The translations under genes and the position numbers were made by a program. A DNA stretch of 64,000 bases from Oscillospiraceae bacterium. GTDB taxonomy: Bacteria; Bacillota; Clostridia; Oscillospirales; Ruminococcaceae. Below, piece after piece: positions 33,245-42,155 of the stretch (the stretch's first letter is position 1; each line of letters opens with the position of its first letter). The notes under the pieces are model-generated. The model was not told the DNA's origin. It saw only the letters and a program-made list of their open reading frames with translations, and did not search any database. The stretch covers positions 123,821-187,820 of the forward strand of contig JAJQGT010000030.1 of the NCBI GenBank assembly GCA_021201135.1, in the 5' to 3' direction.

Positions 33245-33823
33245 ATGGCTAACACAGCAAACAAAGTAAAGTTCGGACTGAAAAATGTCCACTACGCAAA
33301 GATAACATTCGATGATGACGGAAATGCTACGTTCGCAACGCCCGTGAAGATTCCCGGTGCAGTAAACCTTTCGCTTGACCCGGAAGGCGAACCAGAAGTT
33401 TTCTGGGCGGATAACATAGCCTATTACGTCATGAACAACAACTCCGGCTATTCCGGCGACCTTGAGATTGCCCTTGTCCCCGAACAGTTCCTTGAGGACA
33501 TTCTCCACGAGGAAGCGGACTCTAACGGTGTGCTTGCCGAGAATACAGACATCGAGATAGAGCATTTCGCTTTACTCTTCGAGTTCAACGGTGATCAGCG
33601 AAAGACACGTCATGTTCTGTACAACTGCACTTGCACCCGTCCGGCAATCGAGGGAGCAACTACAGAGGATTCAAAGGAAGTTCAGACCGAGACCTTGAGT
33701 CTTACAGCGACCGCTCTCGTCAACGGTTATGTTAAGGCAAAGACCGGAACGAATACTTCATCCACTGTTTATGATGCTTGGTATGATGCGGTTTATGAAC
33801 CGACAGCAGAAGCTAATGGATAA
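33245..33823 (+). CDS. Major tail protein
   Basis: 192 residues. KVKFGLKNVHYAKITFDDDG, VNLSLDPEGEPEVFWADNIA and a C-terminal NCTCTRPAIEGATTEDSKEV are typical of siphovirus phi13-type major tail proteins, which form the tail tube. The gene is followed by an intrinsic terminator (33832-33857), then the chaperone genes, the classical arrangement that boosts tail protein over chaperone. Confidence 0.92.
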   Translation: MANTANKVKFGLKNVHYAKITFDDDGNATFATPVKIPGAVNLSLDPEGEPEVFWADNIAYYVMNNNSGYSGDLEIALVPEQFLEDILHEEADSNGVLAENTDIEIEHFALLFEFNGDQRKTRHVLYNCTCTRPAIEGATTEDSKEVQTETLSLTATALVNGYVKAKTGTNTSSTVYDAWYDAVYEPTAEANG

Positions 33824-33831
33824 TAACAGAT

Positions 33832-33857
33832 AAGGGACAGGGAGACCTGTCCCTTTT
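33832..33857 (+). terminator. Intrinsic terminator after the major tail protein
   Basis: AAGGGACAGG-GAGA-CCTGTCCCTT, a perfect 10-bp stem with tetraloop, then TTACA. It sits within the late operon and probably terminates only a fraction of transcripts, lowering expression of the genes that follow. Confidence 0.85.
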
Positions 33858-33884
33858 ACATGAATGAATACGGAGGATAACACT

Positions 33885-34265
33885 ATGGCACTTACCAAAA
33901 CAATCAAGATAGACGGAATAGATACGACATTCAAAGCTTCTGCGGCTGTGCCGAGGATGTACAGGATTCGCTTCGGAAGGGACATCTACAGAGATTTAAA
34001 TCAGCTTGAAAAGGCTGTGGATGAGAGTAATGAAGAAGCTTCCGGTCTTGACACTTTCAGCTTGGAACTTTTCGAGAATATCGCTTTCATCATGGCTCGC
34101 CATGCAGACCCTGAGAACGTCCCGAACGACCCGGATGAGTGGCTTGACCAGTATAACACTTTCAGTATCTATCAGGTATTGCCGGAGATTATTGAACTCT
34201 GGGGACTGAACGTCAAGACGGATGTGGAATCTAAAAAAAACCTCGCAAAACTGAACGCGAGATGA
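33885..34265 (+). CDS. Tail assembly chaperone gpG-like, with -1 slippery site
   Basis: 126 residues from the ATG at 33885 (GGAGG eight bases upstream): ALTKTIKIDGIDTTFKASAA, NPEE-type acidic body, then EIIELWGLNVKTDVESKKNL and a stop. Near the end the zero frame reads AAA AAA AAC, containing the canonical slippery heptamer A-AAA-AAC at 34235-34241 in the correct phase. A -1 shift there joins the gene to the downstream frame (34262-34426), giving a predicted 180-residue gpGT fusion. Both products chaperone the tape measure during tail assembly. Confidence 0.92.
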   Translation: MALTKTIKIDGIDTTFKASAAVPRMYRIRFGRDIYRDLNQLEKAVDESNEEASGLDTFSLELFENIAFIMARHADPENVPNDPDEWLDQYNTFSIYQVLPEIIELWGLNVKTDVESKKNLAKLNAR

Positions 34266-34426
34266 CCACTCCGTTATTTCTCCTGCGCTGTGTTCAACTT
34301 GGCATATCTATCCGTGACCTTGACCTTTTGACTATAGGCATGGTAAACGATATGTTTGCCGAAAACCAGAACGATGACTACGATTACCCACAGATAGCAA
34401 CGCAGGAAATGATGGACCGCTGGTGA
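34262..34426 (+). CDS. Tail assembly chaperone gpT-like frame, reached by -1 frameshift
   Basis: This frame has an ATG at 34262 but no good ribosome site. It is in the -1 frame relative to gpG and is joined to it from the slippery site at 34235-34241, reading P-R-K-T-E-R-E before the ATG. It contains IRDLDLLTIGMVNDMFAENQ and DDYDYPQIATQEMMDRW, the typical gpT signature of siphophage chaperones. The gpGT fusion, not a separate protein, is the likely product. Confidence 0.88.
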   Translation: MTTPLFLLRCVQLGISIRDLDLLTIGMVNDMFAENQNDDYDYPQIATQEMMDRW

Positions 34427-34454
34427 GACTTTATGTAATTGGAGGTGGTGAACG

Positions 34455-37400
34455 GTGGCGACGTCACGAATTGCCGGTATAACGGTTGAGATTGGCGGCG
34501 ACACCACCGGTCTCTCCTCGGCTTTAAAAAGCGTAAATACAGAGATAAAATCTACCCAGTCACAGCTGAAAGATGTAAATACTCTTCTCAAATTAGACCC
34601 CACCAACACAGAGCTTCTTACCCAGAAGCAGAAGCTCCTGACCGATGCCATATCCGAAACAAAAGAAAAGCTCACGACCTTAAAAACAGCGGCTGAGCAA
34701 GCAAACGAACAGCTCCAGAACGGCGACATCACCCAAGAGCAGTACGATGCTCTACAGCGTGAGATTGTCGCCACTGAACAGGAGCTTGAGAAGTTAGCCG
34801 ACCAAGCGGCAGAGGCAAACACAGCATTAAACAAAATCTCTGAAGTCGGCTCTACTTTTGAAACGGTTGGAACCAAGATTTCTTCTGTAGGTAAAACACT
34901 TACAAAGACTGTCACAACAGCTGTGACTGCACTTGGAACACTTGCTGTTACCACAACTGCGGATTTTGAATCGGCTATGTCAAGCGTTAAGGCTTTGATG
35001 AGTTCCACTTCCGATGACCTTGAAGGAGACATGGAACGGCTCGAAGCGAAAGCTCGTGAAGCCGGTGAAACGACCAAGTTCTCCGCAACAGAAGCGGCAG
35101 AGGCTCTCTACTACATGGGACTTGCCGGTTGGGATGCAGATGAGATGATTGCCGGTCTTGACGGTGTTCTTACCCTTGCGGCGGCATCGGACATGGACTT
35201 GGCGACTGCATCGGATATTGTCACAGACTATCTGACAGCATTCGGTATGAGTGCAGAACAGTCAACTGAGCTTGTAGACATCATGGCTTATGCCATGAGT
35301 AATTCCAACACCACAACCGAACAGCTCGGTGAAGCGTACAAGAACTGTGCAACCACAGCTACACAGCTCGGCTGGAACTTGGATGACGTCACAGCTGCCC
35401 TGATGGTTATGGCGAATAACGGTTCTAAGGGCGGAGAAGCTGGAACAGCTCTTAACTCCATTATGACTCGTCTTGCCAACAATACAAGTGGCTGTGCGGA
35501 CACTCTTGCCGAGTACGGTATAGAAGTCTACAATGCGGAAGGCAACTTAAACGACCTCGGCGACATCATGCTTGGTATGCAGTCTATCTGGGGCGACCTC
35601 AACGATGAACAGAAAGCAAACCTTGCCTATGCAGTAGCGGGTAAAAATGCTGAATCAGAGCTTATGGCTGTACTCGGTGACACTACCGGAGCTTTGCAGG
35701 AATACACGGATGGATTAAACAACTCTTCCGGCACAGCCGAGACGATGGCTGAGATTATGCAGGACAACCTGTCAGGTCAGCTGACAATCCTGAAATCTCA
35801 GCTTCAGGAACTTGCCATTTCATTCGGAGAGATTCTGCTGCCAACAATAAAGAATATTGTCAGCTGGGTTCAGAGCCTTGTGGAAAAGCTGAACTCGATG
35901 GATGAAGGGCAGAAAAAGACCATAGTAACCGTGGCGGCTGTGGTAGCCGCAATAGGACCGCTCCTGATTATTATTGGTACACTCATCAGCACAGTTGGAA
36001 AAGCTATGACCGGATTCTCAAGTCTTGGGACGGGTATCTTGAAGGTTGTAAACCATGCCAAGACCGGGACGGGAGTTATAGGGAAACTTGTAACTGCCAT
36101 CGGTGGAATTTCTGCGCCTGTGGTTGCGGTGGTTGCTGTAATAGCCGTTCTTGTGGCGGCATTCAGAACACTGTGGGACAACAACGAAGAATTCCGAACG
36201 GCAATAATAGAAATCTGGAACAACATCAAAGAGAAGTTCGCAGAGTTCGCGGAGGGCATAAAAGAAAGGCTCGAAGTTCTCGGCATAAGCTTTGAGGGCT
36301 TTGGAAGTGTTCTCGATGTCCTGAAAGCCGTGTGGATGGAGTTCTGCAATGTACTCGCTCCTTTATTTGAGGGAGCATTTTCAGCCATCTCCACGGTTAT
36401 TTCAACGGTACTGGATGTAATAACAGGTCTGTTCGATGTCTTCATCGGCATATTCACCGGCGACTGGGAGCAAGCGTGGACAGGCGTTAAAGAAATATTC
36501 TCAGGTATATGGGACGGAATAACAGGAATTCTCTCTACTGTGCTTGAAACCATCAAGGGCATGGTTGACGTTGTCCTCGGCTGGTTCGGAACCGACTGGG
36601 AAACCGTCTGGGGCAACATCAAGACGTTCTTCGTGAATACTTGGGATAGTATCTGTACTTTCTTCTCCAATGCCATAAACGGCATAAAGGAAACAGCGTC
36701 TACTGTCTGGACAGCAATTTCGGATTTCTTCACAAGCATTTTTGAGGCTATCTCGAATTTAGTCACCACTGTTTGGAACGGAATCAGCGATACGATAACA
36801 ACTGTCTGGGATACCATCTGGTCATTCATTGAGCCTTTGGTTACAGCCTTCGGGTATCTGTTTGAGACCATCTTTGAAGCTGTAAAGATAGTCGTAAGCA
36901 ATGTGATGGAAGCTGTCAGCGACAAGATTTCAGACATCTGGAACGCAATCGTAGACTTCATCGAGCCAATACTAGAAGGCATCCGGGACTTCTTCTCGGA
37001 GGTCTGGGAGAAGATAAAGTCAATCGTCTCTGATGTTCTGGATTCAATCAAGTCTACAGTTTCCACTGTATGGAATAGCATCAAGGCAACGATTACTACT
37101 GTCTTGAATTCAATCAAATCGACCGTGAGCAGTGTCTGGAATTCAGTGAAATCCACATTCTCCACTGTCCTGAACTCGATTAAATCAACAGTCTCTAATA
37201 TCTTCAGTAGCATTAAGACATCAATCTCGAACTCGATGTCTTCAATAAAGAACACCATATCCAATATCTTGGATTCCGTCAAGAGCCTGTTCACAGACCT
37301 GACCAGTAAGGCTACCCAATGGGGACGAGACCTACTCTCCAACTTCATAAGCGGCATCAAAGAAAAGATTTCTGCCTTGTCCGAGTCTATCACAGGTGTT

Positions 37401-37805
37401 GCGAACACAATAAAAAGCATCATCGGTTTCTCGCTTCCCGAAAAAGGACCGCTTGCTGATGCAGACGAGTATATGCCTGACTTCATGGAGCTTTTGTCTG
37501 AGGGTATTGACGGTAATATGGGAGATGTTCTGAGCAAGATAAAGACCGTGGCATCAAAGGTAAAAGATATGATGACCGACGGTTTTTCACTACCGGACAT
37601 CACCAAGCTCGGTGTTCCTGAGCTTGCACTTGCCGGTTCAGGTGGAGGTGGAACTACCACCAACAATAATAACAAGACCACCAATCTCGGCGGTGTCCAC
37701 ATCACCATAAACGGCTACAACGCCAAGAACGATGACGACCTTGCCAAGATGGTGGCGGACAAGATTAACGATATGCTCGATGAGGATGAGGCGGTGTTTA
37801 AGTAA
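34455..37805 (+). CDS. Tape measure protein
   Basis: 1116 residues from a GTG at 34455, with GGAGGTGG upstream. A long coiled-coil N-terminus (LKDVNTLLKLDPTNTELLTQ; ELEKLADQAAEANTALNKIS) leads to a TP901-type tape measure core (GLAGWDADEMIAGLDGVLTL; AYKNCATTATQLGWNLDDVT; VAGKNAESELMAVLGDTTGA). Two hydrophobic segments follow (about 490-515 and 555-580) that could enter the host membrane. Residues ~590-960 are a chain of short repeats with W and S at regular positions (TVWNSIKATITTVLNSIKST and relatives). Its length sets tail length. The C-terminus is Gly/Asn-rich. Confidence 0.97.
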   Translation: MATSRIAGITVEIGGDTTGLSSALKSVNTEIKSTQSQLKDVNTLLKLDPTNTELLTQKQKLLTDAISETKEKLTTLKTAAEQANEQLQNGDITQEQYDALQREIVATEQELEKLADQAAEANTALNKISEVGSTFETVGTKISSVGKTLTKTVTTAVTALGTLAVTTTADFESAMSSVKALMSSTSDDLEGDMERLEAKAREAGETTKFSATEAAEALYYMGLAGWDADEMIAGLDGVLTLAAASDMDLATASDIVTDYLTAFGMSAEQSTELVDIMAYAMSNSNTTTEQLGEAYKNCATTATQLGWNLDDVTAALMVMANNGSKGGEAGTALNSIMTRLANNTSGCADTLAEYGIEVYNAEGNLNDLGDIMLGMQSIWGDLNDEQKANLAYAVAGKNAESELMAVLGDTTGALQEYTDGLNNSSGTAETMAEIMQDNLSGQLTILKSQLQELAISFGEILLPTIKNIVSWVQSLVEKLNSMDEGQKKTIVTVAAVVAAIGPLLIIIGTLISTVGKAMTGFSSLGTGILKVVNHAKTGTGVIGKLVTAIGGISAPVVAVVAVIAVLVAAFRTLWDNNEEFRTAIIEIWNNIKEKFAEFAEGIKERLEVLGISFEGFGSVLDVLKAVWMEFCNVLAPLFEGAFSAISTVISTVLDVITGLFDVFIGIFTGDWEQAWTGVKEIFSGIWDGITGILSTVLETIKGMVDVVLGWFGTDWETVWGNIKTFFVNTWDSICTFFSNAINGIKETASTVWTAISDFFTSIFEAISNLVTTVWNGISDTITTVWDTIWSFIEPLVTAFGYLFETIFEAVKIVVSNVMEAVSDKISDIWNAIVDFIEPILEGIRDFFSEVWEKIKSIVSDVLDSIKSTVSTVWNSIKATITTVLNSIKSTVSSVWNSVKSTFSTVLNSIKSTVSNIFSSIKTSISNSMSSIKNTISNILDSVKSLFTDLTSKATQWGRDLLSNFISGIKEKISALSESITGVANTIKSIIGFSLPEKGPLADADEYMPDFMELLSEGIDGNMGDVLSKIKTVASKVKDMMTDGFSLPDITKLGVPELALAGSGGGGTTTNNNNKTTNLGGVHITINGYNAKNDDDLAKMVADKINDMLDEDEAVFK

Positions 37806-37864
37806 TGATGGAGTAAAATGGCATGAGCTTATCGTGAAAATCGAGGCTATTATTAAAATTCCTC

Positions 37865-37893
37865 TTGAATAGCAGACAATTTTATGGTACAAT
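37865..37893 (+). promoter_or_regulatory. Independent promoter of the Rpn-like moron
   Basis: -35 TTGAAT (37865-37870), 17-base spacer, -10 TACAAT (37888-37893), about 30 bases before the GTG start. It lies inside the late operon, so this gene need not depend on the late activator. Confidence 0.75.
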
Positions 37894-37919
37894 ATAGTTG
37901 TGAAAGAAAGTGACGGGAA

Positions 37920-38726
37920 GTGATTAATGTGAATCAAGAAGAATCAAGGAAGCCATACAGTGGAAAATACGATAGTATGACTGATAGATTTCGCTTAATG
38001 GACGACGATTTTATGACGTTAGTCTTCGGCGGAAATATAGAGGCAACTCAGCTTTTGCTGAGGATTATCTTAGATGATCCAAAAATAACAGTCATTGAGA
38101 CAATCGGTCAGTTTGAAATCAAGAATCCGAATGGTCGCTCTGTGAGGCTTGACATTCACGCAGTGGACGCAAACGGACAGCATTTCGATGTCGAAATCCA
38201 GCGTGCTAACAGCGGTGCAGGTGCAGAACGTGCAAGATTCAATAGCAGTATGCTTGACACGAGGATGGCAAAAGTTGGGGATAAAGTTCCAAATCTAAAG
38301 CCGTCTTATGTGATATTCATCACAGAAAAAGATATTCTTGGTGGTGGTTTCCCGCTATATCACATTGACCGCAGAATTGAGGAGCTGGATTACGAATCAT
38401 TCGGCGACGGCTCGCATATAGTGTACGTCAATGGGGAATATAAAAACGAAGAAACCCCGATAGGAATGCTGATGCATGATTTCAGATGCACATCAGCAGA
38501 CGAAATGCACTACGATATATTGGCAAACAGAGTTAGATACTTCAAAGAAACAGAAGGAGGACGAGTACAAATGTGCAAAATGATGGAAGATTTTGAAATT
38601 CTAACAACAATAGAAACAGCAAGACGTTATGGATTTTCTGAGGATGCAATTCTCGCTGATATTATGAAGCAGTTTGAACTGTCTGAAACTGAGGCTAAAG
38701 AATATATGCTCAAGAAGTCTGCCTAA
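37920..38726 (+). CDS. Rpn-like PD-(D/E)XK nuclease family transposase/recombination-promoting nuclease
   Basis: About 268 residues with a GTG start at 37920 or 37929 (site GGGAAG favours the second). It has the family pattern: SMTDRFRLMDDDFMTLVF near residue 20, then SVRLDIHAVDANGQHFDVEI, where D and E-x-Q replace the classical D and ExK of the nuclease core, and RARFNSSMLDTRM. The C-terminal ~45 residues form a small helical domain (EILTTIETARRYGFSEDAIL...). It interrupts the tail genes between tape measure and distal tail protein, with its own promoter and terminator: a moron. These proteins are linked with recombination and anti-phage functions; which applies is not known. Confidence 0.88.
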   Translation: MINVNQEESRKPYSGKYDSMTDRFRLMDDDFMTLVFGGNIEATQLLLRIILDDPKITVIETIGQFEIKNPNGRSVRLDIHAVDANGQHFDVEIQRANSGAGAERARFNSSMLDTRMAKVGDKVPNLKPSYVIFITEKDILGGGFPLYHIDRRIEELDYESFGDGSHIVYVNGEYKNEETPIGMLMHDFRCTSADEMHYDILANRVRYFKETEGGRVQMCKMMEDFEILTTIETARRYGFSEDAILADIMKQFELSETEAKEYMLKKSA

Positions 38727-38747
38727 TCTTTCTGAGGTGTCAATTAA

Positions 38748-38921
38748 ATGAGTAAGATTATGGATGATCTTCTGAAAGAAGTCGCTGTTTTAACTGCAAT
38801 TGAGCTATGGCAAGATGATGGAGTTCCCGAATCTGAAATTCTCAATAGAATCATGAACAGGTATGAACTCAACAGAATTGAAGCCGAGGCTTACCTTGCA
38901 AAAAGCAAAGTAAGTGCTTGA
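38748..38921 (+). CDS. Stand-alone copy of the Rpn-like C-terminal domain
   Basis: 57 residues starting MSKIMDDLLKEVAVLTAIEL, GAGGTG 10 bases upstream. It aligns over its length with the C-terminus of the preceding protein: LTAIE/LTTIE, E-S-E-I-L-N-R-I-M/E-D-A-I-L-A-D-I-M, Y-E-L-N-R-I-E-A/F-E-L-S-E-T-E-A. It looks like a duplicated helical regulatory or dimerisation module, possibly a trans-acting partner or inhibitor of the nuclease. Inference from similarity only. Confidence 0.7.
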   Translation: MSKIMDDLLKEVAVLTAIELWQDDGVPESEILNRIMNRYELNRIEAEAYLAKSKVSA

Positions 38922-38949
38922 TAGTCTAATCACAGAGTATATTGAAATG

Positions 38950-38975
38950 AAAGCATCTCCACCGAGGTGCTTTTT
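38950..38975 (+). terminator. Terminator closing the Rpn-like moron
   Basis: AAAGCATCTC (38950-38959) pairs with GAGGTGCTTT (38964-38973) around CACC with one G-T pair, followed by T residues. With the promoter at 37865-37893 it makes the two moron genes an independent transcription unit. Confidence 0.8.
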
Positions 38976-39003
38976 CATGCCTAAAAATCTGAAAGGAGTA
39001 TGT

Positions 39004-39768
39004 ATGCCAGTCTCCCAATTTGAAATGAGAAGCCGGTTCAAACGGCAGTATCTCACATTTAACGGGAAATCTTCAAAGGACTTCCTTTTGTATTTGTCCG
39101 GACCGGGGATATATAACTCACCGGCACCGGATGTTGAAGCAACGAGTATTCCCGGCTTGAACGGCGACCTTATTCAGAACAACGCAAAGAGCGGTCACAG
39201 AAGATTTCAGAATGTAGATATAAAGTACGAAGCCTTCTTCTTTAACGGCTTGCCGAAGAAGACGGGAGCTGTTAAGAGTTGGCTTCTGTCGCCGACCGGC
39301 TATTGTAAACTGCAGGATACCTACGACCCGGACTTCTTCAGAATGGGAATGTGTACGCAGGCTTTGGAGTTTGAAGTGACAAAGCAGAAATCCGCAGAGA
39401 TGGAGCTAATCTTTAACTGCAAACCTCAGAGGTGGTCTGTCGAGGGACAGAAAGCCATAACGCTCGAATCTTCCGAAAGTGTCATCCGAAACCCGTTTGA
39501 ATTCTACTCTCAGCCTTTGATTACCGTCAACGGCTCATCTGAGGGAGTTCTCGCTATAGGAGATTATTCCGTGATTATCTATAACTTTGATGACGGAGAA
39601 GTCATCCTAAACAGCGAGACACAGAATGCATACCTTTCCGACGGCTCATTCTGCAACACGTCAATCTATTCAGAAGAATTCCCGGTTCTCGCTCCGGGAG
39701 AAAACACGATTGAGTGGAGCGGTGGGATAACTTCTGTAGAAATAACTCCGAGGTGGTGGACGCTATGA
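39004..39768 (+). CDS. Distal tail protein (Dit)
   Basis: 254 residues from the ATG at 39004 (AAAGGAG upstream). The first part (YLTFNGKSSKDFLLYLSGPG; STIP-like IPGLNGDLIQNN; RFQNVDIKYEAFFF) is the siphovirus distal tail fold; the second part is a beta-rich domain ending VEITPRWWTL. Dit forms the hub joining tail tube and tip. ATGA overlap with the next gene. Confidence 0.92.
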   Translation: MPVSQFEMRSRFKRQYLTFNGKSSKDFLLYLSGPGIYNSPAPDVEATSIPGLNGDLIQNNAKSGHRRFQNVDIKYEAFFFNGLPKKTGAVKSWLLSPTGYCKLQDTYDPDFFRMGMCTQALEFEVTKQKSAEMELIFNCKPQRWSVEGQKAITLESSESVIRNPFEFYSQPLITVNGSSEGVLAIGDYSVIIYNFDDGEVILNSETQNAYLSDGSFCNTSIYSEEFPVLAPGENTIEWSGGITSVEITPRWWTL

Positions 39769-41654
39769 TTCCATGTCTTTATGACATATCCGAAACCGAA
39801 TTCAAGACCAACGGCATCGGAAAGCTTGCAGACTGTATCTCGTGTGTTGTTACTGAAAAGAGAAATGGCTCTTATGAGCTGAAAATGGAATACCCGAAAG
39901 ATGGAATCCATGCAGATAAGCTTGTGAACGGGAATGTTGTGACTGCAACTCCGTCATACGGCACAGCGGTTCAGGCTTTCAGGATATATAAAGTATCTAC
40001 TTCGATGACTGGAAACATTGAGATTTCCGCTCGGCATATCTCATACCAGCTCAGCTATATAACTGTTTCTCCCTGTGCAATGGTTCCTGATTACACTTCG
40101 GACGACTATGAAGGCACCTGCAGATATGCTTGGGATGTCTTAACGGAACACGCAAGCACCGATGTGCCTTTTACTTTCGAGACCGATGTCGAGGGTGATG
40201 CCGTCTTCAATATTTCCGAGCCGACCACTTTCCGCTCTGCTCTTGGAGGAATCGAAGGTTCTATGTTGGACACCTTTGGCGGAGAGTATGAGTGGGACAA
40301 CTACTGTGTGAAGTTCTGGAAGTCAAGAGGCTCAGACAAAGGAGTTAAGATTACCTATGGCAAGAACCTGAAAGACTTTCAGAAGGAAGAATCCATTGAA
40401 GATACAATCACGGGTATCCACCCGTACTGGATGGATTCAGACACCGGCGAGCTTCTTGAACTTTCGCAAAAGGTGGTCACTCTTTCGGACATCGGCATTG
40501 AGACGGATGCTCCGTTTGAGAAGATAGCCCTGTTAGATTGCTCCGACCAGTTTGAAGAAATGCCTACGGAATACCAACTTCTTCAGTATGCCCAGTCGTA
40601 TCTTGAAAGCACAACGTCGGTCGATCCATCAATAGACATGACGATAGACTTTGCCTCACTTTGGGAACTGCCGGAGTATAAAGACATAGTTGAAGCCGAG
40701 TCTGTGAACCTTTGCGATAAGATAACGGTCTATTGCCCGATTCTCAATATGACGGTGAAAACGACCGTGACCGAAACCGAATGGGATGTACTTTTGGGGA
40801 GATACAAGAGCCTCACTCTTTCTACTTCTGCCACCTCGTCAAGAAACAGCTCGCTTCAGCTCACTTTGGCTACGACTGAGGATGTCCGCTCACAGATTGC
40901 AGTTGCAGATAACGCCATAAGGCTCTCTGTCACAAAGACCTTGTCCGACTATTCCACAACTGAACAGGTCAAGTCTCTCATCGAAACAAGCGAAGAAGGC
41001 ATCCTACTTGAAGTTTCTGAGACATACGTCACATCTGAATCTTTGGGAAACTACGTTGAAGAAGATGAAATCCGTTCACGCTTTGCAATGGACCCGACAA
41101 GTATAACGGTTGAGTCGGGAGTAATCTCGTTTACCTCAAATTCCATCAGCATAGATTCAGATAACTTTAAGTTAACCTCTTCAGGAGAAGTGATGGCAAC
41201 GGGAACTTTCACGTCTGGCTCGGATGATGCTTTTAAGATGCAGATGTCAGGGGGCTGGCTCAGTGGCTATTATTTAGGCTCCTATGTTGGCAGCATCATG
41301 ATGGTGCCTAATAAGCCATTTACGATTGACGGTTACACCCAGACATACAATGCTTTAACCGTACAGGCTGAAGATATAACCTTGGAGTCAACGCTCATAG
41401 ATTTCAATGCGGACTATCTAAACGTCAGCTATGCCGCAGGCAGTTATTACTATGGCGGCACAGGCAGTATATCTGTCTTGACCGGAGTCAGCTACTGGGC
41501 TTCATATAACTGTATTTCAAATATGACTATGTACAGCGATTCGTCAGGGTACATATATTTTGCACAGTGGGATAACAATACCATCTCCGTCCCTGCAAGC
41601 TTTAGCAGCATATATATCCAGTTCCAGAAGGGCTTGATGGTTACGTCACTCTAA
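39765..41654 (+). CDS. Tail tip/tail-associated protein (Tal-like, prophage endopeptidase tail family)
   Basis: 629 residues. Residues 1-380 are the gp27-like hub domain (KLADCISCVVTEKRNGSYEL; VVTATPSYGTAVQAFRIYKV; GGIEGSMLDTFGGEYEWDNY; ETEWDVLLGRYKSLTLSTSA). Then a helical linker (VADNAIRLSVTKTLSDY) and a Ser/Tyr/Gly-rich beta region to the end (SGWLSGYYLGSYVGSIMMVP), probably receptor-facing. No endopeptidase motif was found in the C-terminal part. It forms the tail tip that opens on contact. Confidence 0.9.
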   Translation: MIPCLYDISETEFKTNGIGKLADCISCVVTEKRNGSYELKMEYPKDGIHADKLVNGNVVTATPSYGTAVQAFRIYKVSTSMTGNIEISARHISYQLSYITVSPCAMVPDYTSDDYEGTCRYAWDVLTEHASTDVPFTFETDVEGDAVFNISEPTTFRSALGGIEGSMLDTFGGEYEWDNYCVKFWKSRGSDKGVKITYGKNLKDFQKEESIEDTITGIHPYWMDSDTGELLELSQKVVTLSDIGIETDAPFEKIALLDCSDQFEEMPTEYQLLQYAQSYLESTTSVDPSIDMTIDFASLWELPEYKDIVEAESVNLCDKITVYCPILNMTVKTTVTETEWDVLLGRYKSLTLSTSATSSRNSSLQLTLATTEDVRSQIAVADNAIRLSVTKTLSDYSTTEQVKSLIETSEEGILLEVSETYVTSESLGNYVEEDEIRSRFAMDPTSITVESGVISFTSNSISIDSDNFKLTSSGEVMATGTFTSGSDDAFKMQMSGGWLSGYYLGSYVGSIMMVPNKPFTIDGYTQTYNALTVQAEDITLESTLIDFNADYLNVSYAAGSYYYGGTGSISVLTGVSYWASYNCISNMTMYSDSSGYIYFAQWDNNTISVPASFSSIYIQFQKGLMVTSL

Positions 41655-41668
41655 GAGAGGTGTTTTCA

Positions 41669-41884
41669 GTGATTAGTTTTGTAAGGTTCGATTCGCACAG
41701 TGGTATCTGGGCAAATAAAGATAAAGCTTTGGAGTACTTGTCGGAAGGATACAAGATATATGCCGATGAGACCTGTGAAACAGAGCTTACTCAAGAAGAA
41801 ATAGAAGCAATGGATGAGACAGTTCAATGTCCACATGAATGTGTATCGACTCAAACAACAGTCGGTCAGAACAAGGAGGATTAA
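41669..41884 (+). CDS. Small unknown tail-module protein
   Basis: 71 residues from a GTG at 41669, ten bases after GAGAGG. ISFVRFDSHSGIWANKDKAL resembles short phage proteins of the XkdX/host-specificity neighbourhood; the middle is acidic (ADETCETELTQEEIEAMDET) with two cysteines at the end. Function unknown. Confidence 0.6.
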   Translation: MISFVRFDSHSGIWANKDKALEYLSEGYKIYADETCETELTQEEIEAMDETVQCPHECVSTQTTVGQNKED

Positions 41885-41885
41885 A

Positions 41886-42155
41886 ATGCTTGGAATAAAC
41901 GCCAGAGTAGAAGATTTGAGGGAAAGCCTCATTAAGACCATCAACGATGCCCAGATGCCAGCCTGCATCTTGGATTACGTCTTAACCGAGATATTGAACG
42001 ATGTCCGGCTTAAGAGAATGAGTGCGGTTCAAAGCGAACGGCAGAAAGACCGGGAAGATAAAGGAATCCCGACCGTTCCAACCGTAAAGACGGAAACGGT
42101 GACTGTGGATTTGAAGGGAGAACCTGAAGATGACGACAATAGTACAGGAAGCTAA
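41886..42155 (+). CDS. Small unknown tail-module protein
   Basis: 89 residues, ATG after AAGGAGG. Helical N-terminal half (RVEDLRESLIKTINDAQMPA; YVLTEILNDVRLKRMSAVQS), polar C-terminus. It overlaps the next gene by 26 bases. Similar short helical proteins lie between tail tip and baseplate genes in related phages. No domain recognised. Confidence 0.65.
   Translation: MLGINARVEDLRESLIKTINDAQMPACILDYVLTEILNDVRLKRMSAVQSERQKDREDKGIPTVPTVKTETVTVDLKGEPEDDDNSTGS

Noticed and set aside
33832..33857. Terminator marking the end of the late operon
   Set aside because: The structural genes continue without a new promoter; it is better explained as partial termination after the major tail protein.
37020..37300. 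CRISPR-like or tandem DNA repeats
   Set aside because: The repetition is in the tape measure coding sequence (W/S helical repeats); no direct repeats of 25-40 bases with unique spacers are present anywhere in the window.
35870..37708. 612-codon open frame on the minus strand opposite the tape measure gene
   Set aside because: It is antisense to a confident tape measure gene, has low-complexity V/S/T/F composition from the repeats, and no ribosome site.
37920..38726. IS element inserted in the tail genes
   Set aside because: The protein family is called transposase in databases, but no terminal inverted repeats or target duplications are seen; promoter-gene-terminator structure fits a moron better.
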